Of a stretch of DNA of 64,000 nt, positions 1 through 8,597 are shown one piece after another. The DNA lies in contig NW_026555331.1 of the NCBI RefSeq assembly GCF_014898055.3, positions 109,861,194-109,925,193 of the forward strand, read 5' to 3'. Origin of the DNA: Talpa occidentalis. Its lineage: Eukaryota; Chordata; Mammalia; Eulipotyphla; Talpidae. Below the pieces are notes generated by a model, which saw only the letters and a program-made list of their open reading frames with translations, was not told the origin of the DNA and searched no databases. Position 1 is the stretch's first letter, and the number at the start of each line of letters is the position of its first letter. The position numbers and the translations under genes are program-made.

Positions 1-123
1 ATTAGTTTATACAGCTCTTCTTTTAAAAATTCTACCAACTTCTTTAAAATATGTCCTGTGAAAACATCATCCAAATGCATTTTAATTTTTTGAATGTTAA
101 GTGCTATGTCTCCTTTCCTCCTT

Positions 124-136
124 TGTCCCTGTCCTT
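124..136. repeat. Target-site duplication of L1, left copy
   Basis: TGTCCCTGTCCTT lies directly left of the terminal poly-T and recurs at 7083-7095 directly after the L1 5' end. It brackets the full-length L1 together with its transduced 3' segment, so all of this went in as one insertion. Confidence 0.85.
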
Positions 137-312
137 TTTTTTTTTTTTTTTTTTTTGGGGGAAAAAAAAGAAATTTATTTAAAAAAAGAAAAAAGAAAAT
201 GGGAAAATTGATTTTATGAGACTAATGGTGATTTCATACAAAACAAATACAAATTAATCTCATTTCTGATTGTTTATAATACTAACAAGATTTCAGAATT
301 GTTTTTAATTTC
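135..312 (-). mobile_element. 3' transduced segment between two poly(A) tracts
   Basis: On the minus strand the L1 3'UTR ends in a first poly(A) (plus-strand T-run 313-332). About 155 bp of non-L1 sequence follows (157-312), then a second poly(A) (T-run 135-156). An AATAAA signal (plus TTTATT at 174-179) lies about 18 bases before the final poly(A). This is the classic layout of read-through past the L1's own weak signal to a downstream genomic one, copied along during retrotransposition. Confidence 0.85.
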
Positions 313-332
313 TTTTTTTTTTTTTTTTTTTT

Positions 333-501
333 ATAAATTTTATTGTTATATTCCCCATACAATTGCCGCCCCCCATTCTGACCCCAATCCCTCCCCTCCC
401 GCCCCCGCCCCCTAAAAGTGTCTCTGGTTCATAGTTTTTTGTTGATTTTGATTTTCACTTTCTTATAGTTTTTCATTTTCCTGGTCCATTATTTAAGTTT
501 T
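333..501 (-). other. L1 3'UTR with G-rich tract
   Basis: Noncoding tail between the ORF2 stop and the first poly(A). On the minus strand there are four or more runs of three to five G (plus C-runs around 368-412), a candidate G-quadruplex like the polypurine tracts known from mammalian L1 3'UTRs. AATAAA-like sequence lies near 340-350 just before the first poly(A). The second young L1 has a matching G-rich tract at about 50440-50462. Confidence 0.8.
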
Positions 502-2025
502 CTAGATTCCTGCTATGAGTGAGACCATCCGGTATTTTTCTTTTTCTTTTTGGCTTATTTCGCTGAGCATGATCCCTTCCAGCGCCATCCATGTTGCAGC
601 AAATTGCATGTGTTTATCTTTTTTGAATGCTGAGTAATATTCCATGGTATATATGTACCACATCTTCTTGATCCAGTCATCTATTTTTGGGCATTTGGGT
701 TGTTTCCAAAGCTTAGCTATTGTAAACAGTGCTGCTATAAACATAGGGGTGCAGGTGTTCTTTGGAATTGATGTTTCTGTGTCCTTTGGGTAAATACCTA
801 GGAGTGGAATTGCTGGGTCATATGGAAGCTCTATGTTTAGTAGGTCCAGAAATCTCCACACAGCTTTCCACAGTGGTTGGACCAGTTTGCACTCCCACCA
901 ACAGTGCAGAAGAGTTCCTTTTTCTCCACACCCTCGCCAACATTTGTTGTTGCTAGTTTTTTTAATATGTGCCATTCTCACTGGTGTAAGATGGTATCTC
1001 ATGGTAGTTTTGATTTGCATTTCCCTGATGACAAGTGATGTTGAACATTTTTTCATATGCCTGTTGGCCATTTGCATTTCCTCTTCAGAGAAGTTTCTTT
1101 TAAGCTCTTCTGCCCATTTTTTGACTGGATTATTTTCTTTGTTGTTGTTGAGTCTCATCAGCTCTTTGCAGATTTTTGTGATCAGTCCTTTATCATTAGT
1201 GTTGGGTGCAAAAATGTTCTCCCAGTTGGTGGGGTTTCTCTTTGTTTTTGTTATTGTCTCTTTTGCTGTGCAAAAGCTCTTTAATTTGATATAGTCCCAG
1301 CTGTTTATCTTTGCCTTCACTATCACTGCTTTGGGTGATGTGTCTGTAAAGATGTCTTTGATGTGCAAATCACGTAGTGTTTCGCCTATATTTCCTTCTA
1401 TATATTTTATGGTTTCAGGTCTTATGTCTAGTTCTTTAATCCATTTTGAGTTGATTTTTGTGTATGGTGTGAGGTAGTGGTCAAGCTTCATTCTTTTGCA
1501 TGTAGCGACCCAGTTTTCCCAGCACCATTTATTGAACAAACTTTCTTTGCTCCAATGCATAGTCTTTGCTCCTTTGTCAAAGATTAGTTGACCATAAATC
1601 TGTGGGTTTATTTCTGGATTTTCTATTCGATTCCATTGGTCTGTATGTCTGTTCTTGTTCCAATACCATGCAGTTTTGATGATTATGGCTTTGTAGTATA
1701 GTTTGAAGTCTGGGAGTCTGATGCCTCCATTCCCTTCTTTTTTTTTCAGGAGAGCTTTGGCTATTCGGGGTTTTTTGTGATTCCATATGAATTTCATCAA
1801 TAATTTTTCTATTTCTTTGAAGAATGACATTGAAATTTTGATTGGAATAGCATTGAATCTGTATATTGCTTTTGGAAGGATGGCCATTTTAATAATGTTT
1901 ATTCTTCCAATCCATGAGCAGGGGATGTCTCTCCATTTCTTTGTGTCTTCTTCTATTTCTTTTAACAGTGTTTTATAGTTTTCTTTGTATAGGTCCTTTA
2001 CCTCTTTTGTTAGATTTATTCCCAA
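502..2025 (-). pseudogene. L1 ORF2, C-terminal part (after frameshift)
   Basis: Open segment of about 507 codons carrying the C-terminal third of the L1 ORF2 protein. It holds the segment after the reverse transcriptase and the cysteine-rich knuckle (residues about 370-385, [18 protein letters not shown]), which binds nucleic acid in L1 ORF2. It is out of frame with the upstream part by one base: the A-run at 2034-2040 has 7 A on the minus strand where an eighth would keep the frame. It ends at a stop at 502. The rest of the segment is open, so the lesion is young or an artefact. Confidence 0.93.
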
Positions 2026-3503
2026 ATATTTGATTTTTTTGTTTCAATAACAAAAGGGATGGTCTTTTCGATTTCTTCTTCTTCAGATTTATTGTTTGTG
2101 TATAGGAAGGCTACTGACTTTTGCGTGTTGATTTTGTATCCTGCCACTTTACTGAACTGATTGATGAGTTGAATTAGCTTTTCTGTGGAGTTTTTGGGGT
2201 TCTCTATGTATAATATCATATCGTCTGCAAATAGTGATAGTTTGACTTCTTCTTTTCCTATTTGGATTCCTTGGATGTCTTTCTCTTGTCTTATTGCCCT
2301 GGCTAGGACTTCCAGTATTATATTGAAAAGCAATGGTGAGAGTGGACATCCTTGTCTTGTTCCAGATCTTAATGGAATTGCTTTCAGCTTTTCACCATTG
2401 AGAATGATACTGGCTGTTGGCTTGTCATAGATGGCCTTTATGATGTTGAGGTATGTTCCTTGTATCCCAAGAACTTCAAGGGCTTTTATCATGAATGGGT
2501 GTTGCACTTTGTCGAAAGCTTTCTCAGCATCTATTGATATTATCATATGGTTTTTATATTTCTTTTTGTTGATGTGTTGGATAACGTTGATTGATTTTCG
2601 GATGTTAAACCATCCTTGTGCCCCTGGAATGAATCCAACTTGGTCGTGGTGAATTATCTTATGGATACATTGTTGGATTCTGATAGCTAAAATTTTATTG
2701 AGGATTTTTGCATCAGTGTTCATTAGGGAGATTGGCCTGTAGTTTTCCTTTTTTGTGTTGTCCTTGTTCGGTTTTGGTATTAGTGTAATGTTGGCTTCAT
2801 AGAACGTGTTTGGTATTGTCCCTTCCTTCTCAATTTTTTGGAAGAGTTTGTGAAGGATAGGCACTAATTCGTCTCTGAATGTTTGGTAGAATTCATTTGT
2901 AAATCCATCAGGTCCTGGGCTTTTGTTTTTGGGGAGGTTTTTGATTACCATTTCAATTTCGCTAATTGTAATTGGTCTGTTTAGGTGTTCTATTTCTTCT
3001 TTATCTAGCTTTGGGTGATTGTAGAGTTGTAGGAATTTGTCCATCTCCTCTAGATTGTTAAACTTGTTTCCATATAACTGTTCATAGTAGTTACTGATTA
3101 TTCTTTTGATTTCTGCTGTGTCCGTTGTGATTTCTCCTCTTTCATTGATGATCCTGTTTATTTGTGCTTTCTCCCTTTTTTCCTTTGTGAGCCTGGCTAG
3201 GGGTTTGTCTATTTTATTGATTTTTTCAAAGAACCAGCTCTTGGTTTCATTGATCTTTTGGATTGTTTTTTTAGTTTCAATTTCATTTATTTCTGCTTTG
3301 GTTTTTATTATTTCTTTTCTTCTACTGGTTTTGGGGTTTTCTTGTTGTTCTTTTTCTAGATCTTTGAGCTTCGAGATTAGGTTGTTTCTTTGCGTTCTTT
3401 CTTGTTTCTTGATGTGAGCTTCTATTGCTATATATTTTCCTCTTATTACTGCTTTTGCTGCATCCCATACATTTAGGATATTGGTGTCCTCCTTGTCGTT
3501 CAA
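2016..3503 (-). pseudogene. L1 ORF2, reverse transcriptase part
   Basis: Open segment of about 495 codons with the L1 reverse transcriptase: fingers/palm sequence TLIPKPNKD followed by the YRPISLMN block, the [10 protein letters not shown] block, the [12 protein letters not shown] block and the catalytic [10 protein letters not shown] box. It is closed prematurely by the one-base A-run difference near 2034-2040. Upstream it is cut off from the endonuclease part by the poly(A) insertion at 3518-3573. The RT would copy L1 RNA at the nicked target (target-primed reverse transcription). Confidence 0.95.
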
Positions 3504-4369
3504 TTCAAAAAATTTTTTAATTTCTTCTTTGAAAAAAAAAAAAAAAAAAAAAAAAAAATAATTTCTTCTTTGATCTCCTCATTAGTCCAATGGTCTTCCA
3601 GTAGTGTGGTTTTTAATCTCCATGAGGTAGGAAAGTTCCTTGCCTTCTTTTTATGGTTTATTTCTAGTTTGATGCCTTCATGGTCAGAAAAGATGGTTGA
3701 TATGATTTCAATCTTGGTGTATCTGTTGATGTTTGTCTTGTGCCCCAGTATGTGATCGATCCTGGAGAATGATCCGTGTGCGCTTGAGAAAAATGTGTAC
3801 TCCGTTTTTTTGGGGTTTAGTGTTCTATAGATGTCTGTTAAGCCCAATTGCTCTAGGTCTTTATTTAGAGCTTTGGTTTCTTTACTTATTTTTTGTCTTG
3901 TTGATCTATCCATTGTTGATAGTGGTGTGTTGAAGTCTCCCACTACGTATGTGTTTTCTCTGATGTCTGTTTTCAGAGAGGACAACAGTTGTCTGATATA
4001 TTTTGGTGCTCCTTCGTTTGGTGAGTATATGTTAATGAGTGTTATTTCTTCTTGAAGTATTGTCCCCTTGATCATAATGTAGTGACCATTGGGGTCTCTT
4101 TTTATCTTTTTGAGTTTGAAATCTGTTTTATCTGATATAAGTATAGCTGTTCCTGCTTTCTTTTTTGGTCCATTTGCTTGTAGGATTGTTTTCCATCCTT
4201 TAACTTTGAGCCTATTTTTATCTTTTGTAGCTAAATGTGTTTCCTGGAGACAGCAAAAGGTTGGGTTTTGTTTCTTAATCCAGGCTGCAACTCTGTGTCT
4301 TTTTATTGAAGAGTTTAGTCCATTTACATTTAGAGTTAATATTGATATGTTAACATCTGTATTTGCCAT
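3500..4369 (-). pseudogene. L1 ORF2, endonuclease part
   Basis: N-terminal part of ORF2 from its ATG at 4369: an apurinic/apyrimidinic-like endonuclease that nicks target DNA at TTTT/AA-like sites. Visible active-site motifs are NVNGLN near the start, LQETH (catalytic Glu), YSPNEG, VGDFN (Asp/Asn), SRIDHIL and SDHEG (last catalytic Asp/His). About 260 residues are native. The frame then runs into the inserted poly(A) (read as a phenylalanine run) and stops at 3500. Confidence 0.95.
3518..3573 (+). mobile_element. Poly(A)-only insertion with 15-bp TSD
   Basis: TAATTTCTTCTTTGA occurs at 3518-3532 and again at 3559-3573, with a pure 26-base A-run (3533-3558) between. A TSD enclosing nothing but a poly(A) tail looks like an L1-machinery insertion in which only the tail was copied. 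Net gain is 41 bases (not a multiple of three), which breaks ORF2 between endonuclease and RT. Removing the insert would restore the usual L1 sequence around [10 protein letters not shown]. Confidence 0.85.
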
Positions 4370-4445
4370 TGTGTTTGTCTTTCCTTTGATTTTATTTATT
4401 TATTCTTTTAATAACTTTTTTTTTTTTTTTGGCCTTCTTTCATTG
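4370..4445 (-). other. L1 inter-ORF spacer
   Basis: 76-bp noncoding spacer between the ORF1 stop and the ORF2 ATG, with an A-rich stretch on the minus strand (T-run at about 4416-4430). In L1, ORF2 is translated from the same transcript by an unconventional reinitiation mechanism. Confidence 0.8.
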
Positions 4446-5558
4446 TTATTCGTCGCTCTGAGGTTCTGGCTTTAGAACTCCTTGTAGTATTTTTTGGAGT
4501 GGGGGTTTAGTTGCAATGAAATTCCGGAGTTTCTGTTTGTCTGGGAAGGTCCATATTCTTTCTTCAAAGAGGAAGGAGAGCTTTGCGGGATAGAGTATTC
4601 TTGGTTGGCATCTGTTTTCTTGGAGTCTGTTGACTATGTCCCTCCACTCTCTCCTTGCCCGTAGTGTTTCTTCGGAGAAGTCTGATGTCAGCCTGATTGG
4701 TTTTCCTTTGAATGTTATCTGTTTCTTCCCTCTTGCCAGCTTCATTATTTTTTCCTTGTCCTGGATTCTTGGGAGCTTTACTATTATGTGTCTTGCTGTA
4801 TTTTTCCTTTCGTCGTGGAAGTTTGGTGTTCTTCTTGCTTCTTGTATATCAATTTTCAGCTCCTTCTTCACATTTGGGAAGTTCTCTTCAATTATCTCTT
4901 TGAATATTTTCTCTGTTCCTACATCTCTCTCCTCTCCTTCTGGTATTCCTATAACTCTTATATTTCCTTTCCTCATGGAGTCCGATAGTTCCCGAAGTCT
5001 TTCTTCGTTCTTTTTCCTTCGTACTTCTCTTTCCTTCTCTGTTTTGGTTCTTTTTATTTCTGTGTCTTCAAGATTACTTATTCGTTCTTCCATTTCATCT
5101 ATTCTGCTTTCATTGCTTTTCCCAGAATTCTTTAGTTCTTCCATTAATTCTTTGATCTCCTGCATTTCTTTTACTTCCCTCTTTAGGGACTCAATTTCTT
5201 TCTTCTGACCATTGTTTTCCCTCTCTAGGGACTCAATTGCATTCTTCTGATCGTTGATTATTTTTCCCTTATCATTGTTTTCCTTTATGACTTCTGTCAG
5301 TTTTTTAATCACGGCAATTTTAAATTCTCTTTCTGGAAGGCTCAGAAATTCTTCCAAGTTATTGTCGTTGCAATCTGGGGGCTGGCTTTCTTTTTGTGGT
5401 GTGCTTTTTCTCTGGAGAGTTGCTAGGTTGCGTGTGGTTCTTCTCCTCCCTACAGTCTGTTTTCTAATTTGCCGTATGCGTTGGGACACTGTGTTGTTGG
5501 GACTTGCCGGCATCTTGGGTGGGCTTCTCTGTTCCCCTCTGGTTCTTCCAGGAGTCAT
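4446..5558 (-). CDS. L1 ORF1 protein, intact
   Basis: A 370-residue ORF1p, somewhat longer than the human protein (338). It is the trimeric RNA-binding chaperone that coats L1 RNA in cytoplasmic particles. The N-terminal about 65 residues are basic and Ser/Pro-rich. About residues 70-190 are a charged heptad-rich coiled coil with two similar blocks (AIESLEREN and EIESLKREV), which suggests a small internal duplication. The central RRM follows (from about 200, RVIGIPEGEE, later ARHIIVKLPR). The C-terminal domain contains RREWRDIVNRLQE and a basic tail. The ATG at 5558 begins the long open frame after the 5'UTR. No stop or frameshift is present. Confidence 0.95.
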   Translation of the reverse strand: MTPGRTRGEQRSPPKMPASPNNTVSQRIRQIRKQTVGRRRTTRNLATLQRKSTPQKESQPPDCNDNNLEEFLSLPEREFKIAVIKKLTEVIKENNDKGKIINDQKNAIESLERENNGQKKEIESLKREVKEMQEIKELMEELKNSGKSNESRIDEMEERISNLEDTEIKRTKTEKEREVRRKKNEERLRELSDSMRKGNIRVIGIPEGEERDVGTEKIFKEIIEENFPNVKKELKIDIQEARRTPNFHDERKNTARHIIVKLPRIQDKEKIMKLARGKKQITFKGKPIRLTSDFSEETLRARREWRDIVNRLQENRCQPRILYPAKLSFLFEERIWTFPDKQKLRNFIATKPPLQKILQGVLKPEPQSDE

Positions 5559-5570
5559 CTGTCAGTTTCA

Positions 5571-5970
5571 AGCAGCCTTTACTGGAGAAAGGTCCCTGTT
5601 CTAAAATGCCGATGTGGGGACACACTCCCCTGTGCGCCTGGTCTGCCCCGGCGGTGGGTTCCTGCTCCCCTCTGGGCTTGGACTGCAGGCCAGAGGGGGT
5701 CTGGCGTGGGCGAACTTCCCCCGCTCACCTCTGGCTCCTGAGGAAGCCTTCTGCAGGTAGTCTTTACTGAAGAAATGTCCCTGTTCTAAAATGGTGATGT
5801 GGGACACACTCCCTGCGCTTCTGGTCTCAGGCACACTATTCTGCGCGCCTGGTCTGCCCCGGCTGTGGGTGCTCGCTCTCCCTGTGGGCTCAGACTACTT
5901 GTTCAGAAGGGGCCCGGTGTGGGCTAACTCCCCAGCTGGCCACTAGCTCCTTCAGTAGCCTGTGCTGGGG
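5571..5970 (-). repeat. Diverged tandem duplication in L1 5'UTR (~185-bp unit)
   Basis: Two related copies, about 5571-5755 and 5756-5970. Both hold CTTTACTG-GAAA-GTCCCTGTTCTAAAATG followed by GATGTGG and later GCCTGGTCTGCCCCGG. The second copy has an extra short stretch around 5818-5845. The copies differ at many positions, so this duplication is older than the 135-bp monomers. Confidence 0.75.
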
Positions 5971-6150
5971 TCAAGTCGCTAGGTGGCACCAGAGATCTCT
6001 CCTAGAGCCCTTGGGGAGCTGATTTTCCACCCCGTGGGACAGGGAGCAGAGCGGGGATAGTAGGGTACACCTCAACGGCTTTGGGGTGCTGTGTCTGCCT
6101 TGTGCCCCACCGTCGTGGGGAACCCACGCCCCTAATTTCGTGCCCCGGGT

Positions 6151-6549
6151 CTCAGTTCCAAAGCCCTCAGTTCCAGGACGCGGGCTGTAGCCCAGATCAG
6201 TGGCGCGGGAATGGCGCCTTTTGAATCCCGCTCCCCTGCCTGGGCGCCTTGTTCCTGCTCACTCAGGGAGGGCCTCCGCCCGGGTCTCAGTTCCAAAGCC
6301 CTCAGTTCCAGGACGCGGGCTGTAGCCCAGATCAGTGGCGTGGGAATGGCGCCTTTTGAATCCCGCTCCCCTGCCTGGGCGCCTTGTTCCTGCTCACTCA
6401 GGGAGGGCCTCCGCCCGGGTCTCAGTTCCAAAGCCCTCAGTTCCAGGACGCGGGCTATAGCCCAGATCAGTGGCGCGGGAATGGCGCCTTTTGAATCCCG
6501 CTCCCCTGCCTGGGCACCTTGTTCCTGCTCACTCAGGGAGGGCCTCCGC
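6151..6549 (-). repeat. Three tandem 135-bp monomers in L1 5'UTR
   Basis: Unit starts (plus strand, CTCAGTTCCAAAGCCC) fall at 6151, 6286 and 6421, an exact 135-bp spacing. The copies differ at only a few bases, and the third diverges after about 6549. Tandem monomers acting as promoter units are known in mouse L1s; the same role is inferred here. Confidence 0.95.
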
Positions 6550-7057
6550 CGTCTCCCCGCAAGCCTAGGTCGCAGGCGCAGGGCCCTGGGCAGCTGCAAT
6601 CCGAGCGCCGCTTTCGCGCAAGCTTACCGGGCGGCCGGGGGTGTGTGCTGGTGCTGGGCTCCTCCTGGTGGGCGGGGCTCTCTTTACTGGCGCCTGGAGC
6701 TCACCTCCGCGGTGGATCCTGCAGGGTTCGCCTCAGCTCCCGTTCACGGGGTGTGGTGGCTGAAATAGTTCCTTTCCACTCACAGTCCCACTTGCTGCAT
6801 CCGTTTTTCTTGTTGGGCGTTTTAGTTTGTTGTTTCCCTCGTCTCTGCCGGTCGGAGAGTGCCGCCTCTGTGGGCGGGGGAGGGGAGCAGGGTTCTGCGC
6901 TTCCCTCCCTTCTCGTCCTCTTTTATGGCAACTTTCTTCTTCGGGCAGTTTGCTGGAGTCGTCCGTTTATCTTCCCTGTCTCAGTTCTCACTGGGACCTG
7001 CCGCTTTTCCTCCCTATTAACTTTTTTTAATGGGAGATCTTACTCGCAGCGTCTCCT

Positions 7058-7081
7058 CGCTGCCATGTTGCTCCGCCCCTT
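7058..7081 (-). promoter_or_regulatory. YY1-like and GC-box sites at L1 5' end
   Basis: On the minus strand, about 12 bases from the element start, the sequence reads AACATGGCAGC, which fits the YY1 core AANATGGC. It is preceded by GGGGCGG, an SP1-like box. Human L1 has a YY1 site at nearly the same offset, where it fixes the transcription start. Confidence 0.7.
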
Positions 7082-7082
7082 C

Positions 7083-7095
7083 TGTCCCTGTCCTT
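7083..7095. repeat. Target-site duplication of L1, right copy
   Basis: TGTCCCTGTCCTT, identical to 124-136. It abuts the 5' end of the L1 and marks the insertion as full-length. Confidence 0.85.
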
Positions 7096-8446
7096 CTTTG
7101 CCCCATATTCACACCAAAACAAATTCCTTGAAAATGCTAATATAAGTGCAACATACTTTTTAACTATTTTGTGTCTTGTCCTGAAATATTTTATTATTAA
7201 CATGTTGAAAACCAATTTTACTGGTTTTTCTGTATGTAATCTCATATAATAACCTACATAATTAAGACATTATGTCAAATGTAGATGGCCAAGAATATAA
7301 AGAATCACAAAAATTCCGAGATGATTAATTTAAAGTAGATACACTTTAAAATACCATAGATGTGGCATAGCTAATATATAGCAAATGGAAAAAGAGTATC
7401 TTTGTGTTTGGCAACATCTTCAAGTACTGCTTCTCAAAGCATTATTTTTGGGTAGGTTTATACCAGCAAGGAGGATTTATAAAACATTACCTTCCTTATC
7501 CAAAACCAATAATAAACAAGAATTGAAAAATATGTTATTACAAAAGATGATGACCAGAAAGAAAGACTATGTCCAATGAACTGCAAGGCTGCCAAGATAG
7601 AATGTCCTTGCTTCATTCAAGATCTAGAATCTTAAAATCTCATATTATAAATTTAACTAAATTCTGTTTTCTGATTACATTTAATCTCCAAACTTGGTTG
7701 TATACTGTAGCAATTTTAATTTTCCTGGATGTTAAAAGAAACACCACAGGATTCTGAAGACAGATTAATAATCTGTTCCATTGATACTGAAAAGAGATCA
7801 GTGGAAAATAATTATTTGGTTAGGTAGATAAATTTCAAGAGATTTAAAACATTACAATGTAAGATGTTGCTTAAAAAATTGAAATGATAAAAAGTTATTA
7901 AAAAGCTATTGGAGATATTTCCTGAGGGTTAGTAAAAGAAAAAATAACCTTACTAGGCACATGGTACAAAGAAATCTCCTCACAGAGGTAAAGACGGTAT
8001 GATCAGTATCTGGATCTTAAGGGAATGCCATTTAAGAAACTGCACTGGTCTGTTCTAAGTGGTTTTAAGAGTGTGAGCTGGTACATCTTGGTATCACAGA
8101 AAATCTGAAGCAATTCACCTAGTTATATATAAGAACTTAAATATCTTTGATTTATTAAATTTCATTGTTCTTTTATATACATTTTTCTTTAAAACTTCAA
8201 AATGAACATTTGATTATGCAATAGGAGATGATTTAATTATTTATATGACAATCTTAATAAGGTTGACATTCAGTGGAAAACAATGAAATAATTTACCTTT
8301 TAGTAATCAGAAAAAGTTTAAATTTTATTACCTTCTTTTTAAGGGTCCCTTATTAAAGCTGGTGATTTTTAGTAATGTAAGTAAGCCAAAAAGTGATTGT
8401 TATTGATTAACTTATTTGCACCACAGTGTAATGGATATCCTTATTC
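7096..8446 (-). other. DPY19L2 3'UTR and downstream flank
   Basis: AT-rich, mostly unique sequence between the stop codon and the L1. Possible minus-strand poly(A) signals AATAAA lie at 8324-8329 and 8151-8156; which one is used cannot be told from sequence. I see no other gene or clear repeat here. Confidence 0.5.
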
Positions 8447-8597
8447 TCAGTTAACCTTCAACACTCTGTACATACTATTCTGAAACACTGTGGTGAAGTG
8501 AGGCCTCGCATCCTTGAGCAAGATGCTACATAAGGGAGGGTTAGCTGCATTGGAAGGGTCTTCCACATCCCAGATTTCAAGCATACTGCAACCAGGT
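8447..8597 (-). CDS. DPY19L2: DPY19L2 exon 22 (last coding exon)
   Basis: The acceptor TTTTTTCAG precedes 8597. The first base A completes a Lys codon split with exon 21. It encodes [20 protein letters not shown], then [13 protein letters not shown] and the C-terminus [13 protein letters not shown], followed by TGA at 8449-8447. Confidence 0.93.

Larger units (their letters stand above)
137..7082 (-). mobile_element. L1: Full-length young LINE-1 with 3' transduction
   Basis: A complete autonomous retrotransposon read on the minus strand. From 5' to 3' it has a CpG-rich 5'UTR (5559-7082), ORF1 (4446-5558), a short inter-ORF spacer, ORF2 (502-4369, broken at two points), a 3'UTR with G-runs, poly(A), a transduced segment and a second poly(A). 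A perfect 13-bp TSD flanks it. The long, nearly undamaged reading frames and sharp TSD indicate recent insertion. A close relative sits at 49455-50608. It lies about 1.4 kb downstream of the DPY19L2 stop codon in the same orientation. With two ORF2 lesions it is probably immobile now, unless the lesions are sequencing or assembly artefacts in A-runs. Confidence 0.95.
5559..7082 (-). promoter_or_regulatory. L1 5'UTR / internal promoter
   Basis: About 1.5 kb of GC- and CpG-rich sequence before ORF1, unlike the AT-rich surroundings. By analogy with other mammalian L1s it should carry the internal RNA polymerase II promoter. It contains two kinds of internal repeat (5571-5970 and 6151-6549) and a YY1-like site at the extreme 5' end. 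Apparent open frames on both strands arise because the 135-bp monomer is a multiple of three and CpG-rich; I do not regard them as genes. Confidence 0.85.

Noticed and set aside
833..1294. 153-codon plus-strand open frame (and others at 1057, 3106, 4630 and their mirror at 49562-50023)
   Set aside because: Antisense of L1 ORF2/ORF1. The same frame appears in both young L1s because the sense sequence is conserved; there are no motifs or promoter of its own.
6132..6768. Repetitive 155- and 185-codon open frames on both strands
   Set aside because: By-product of the 135-bp CpG-rich L1 monomers (a multiple of three), not a protein.
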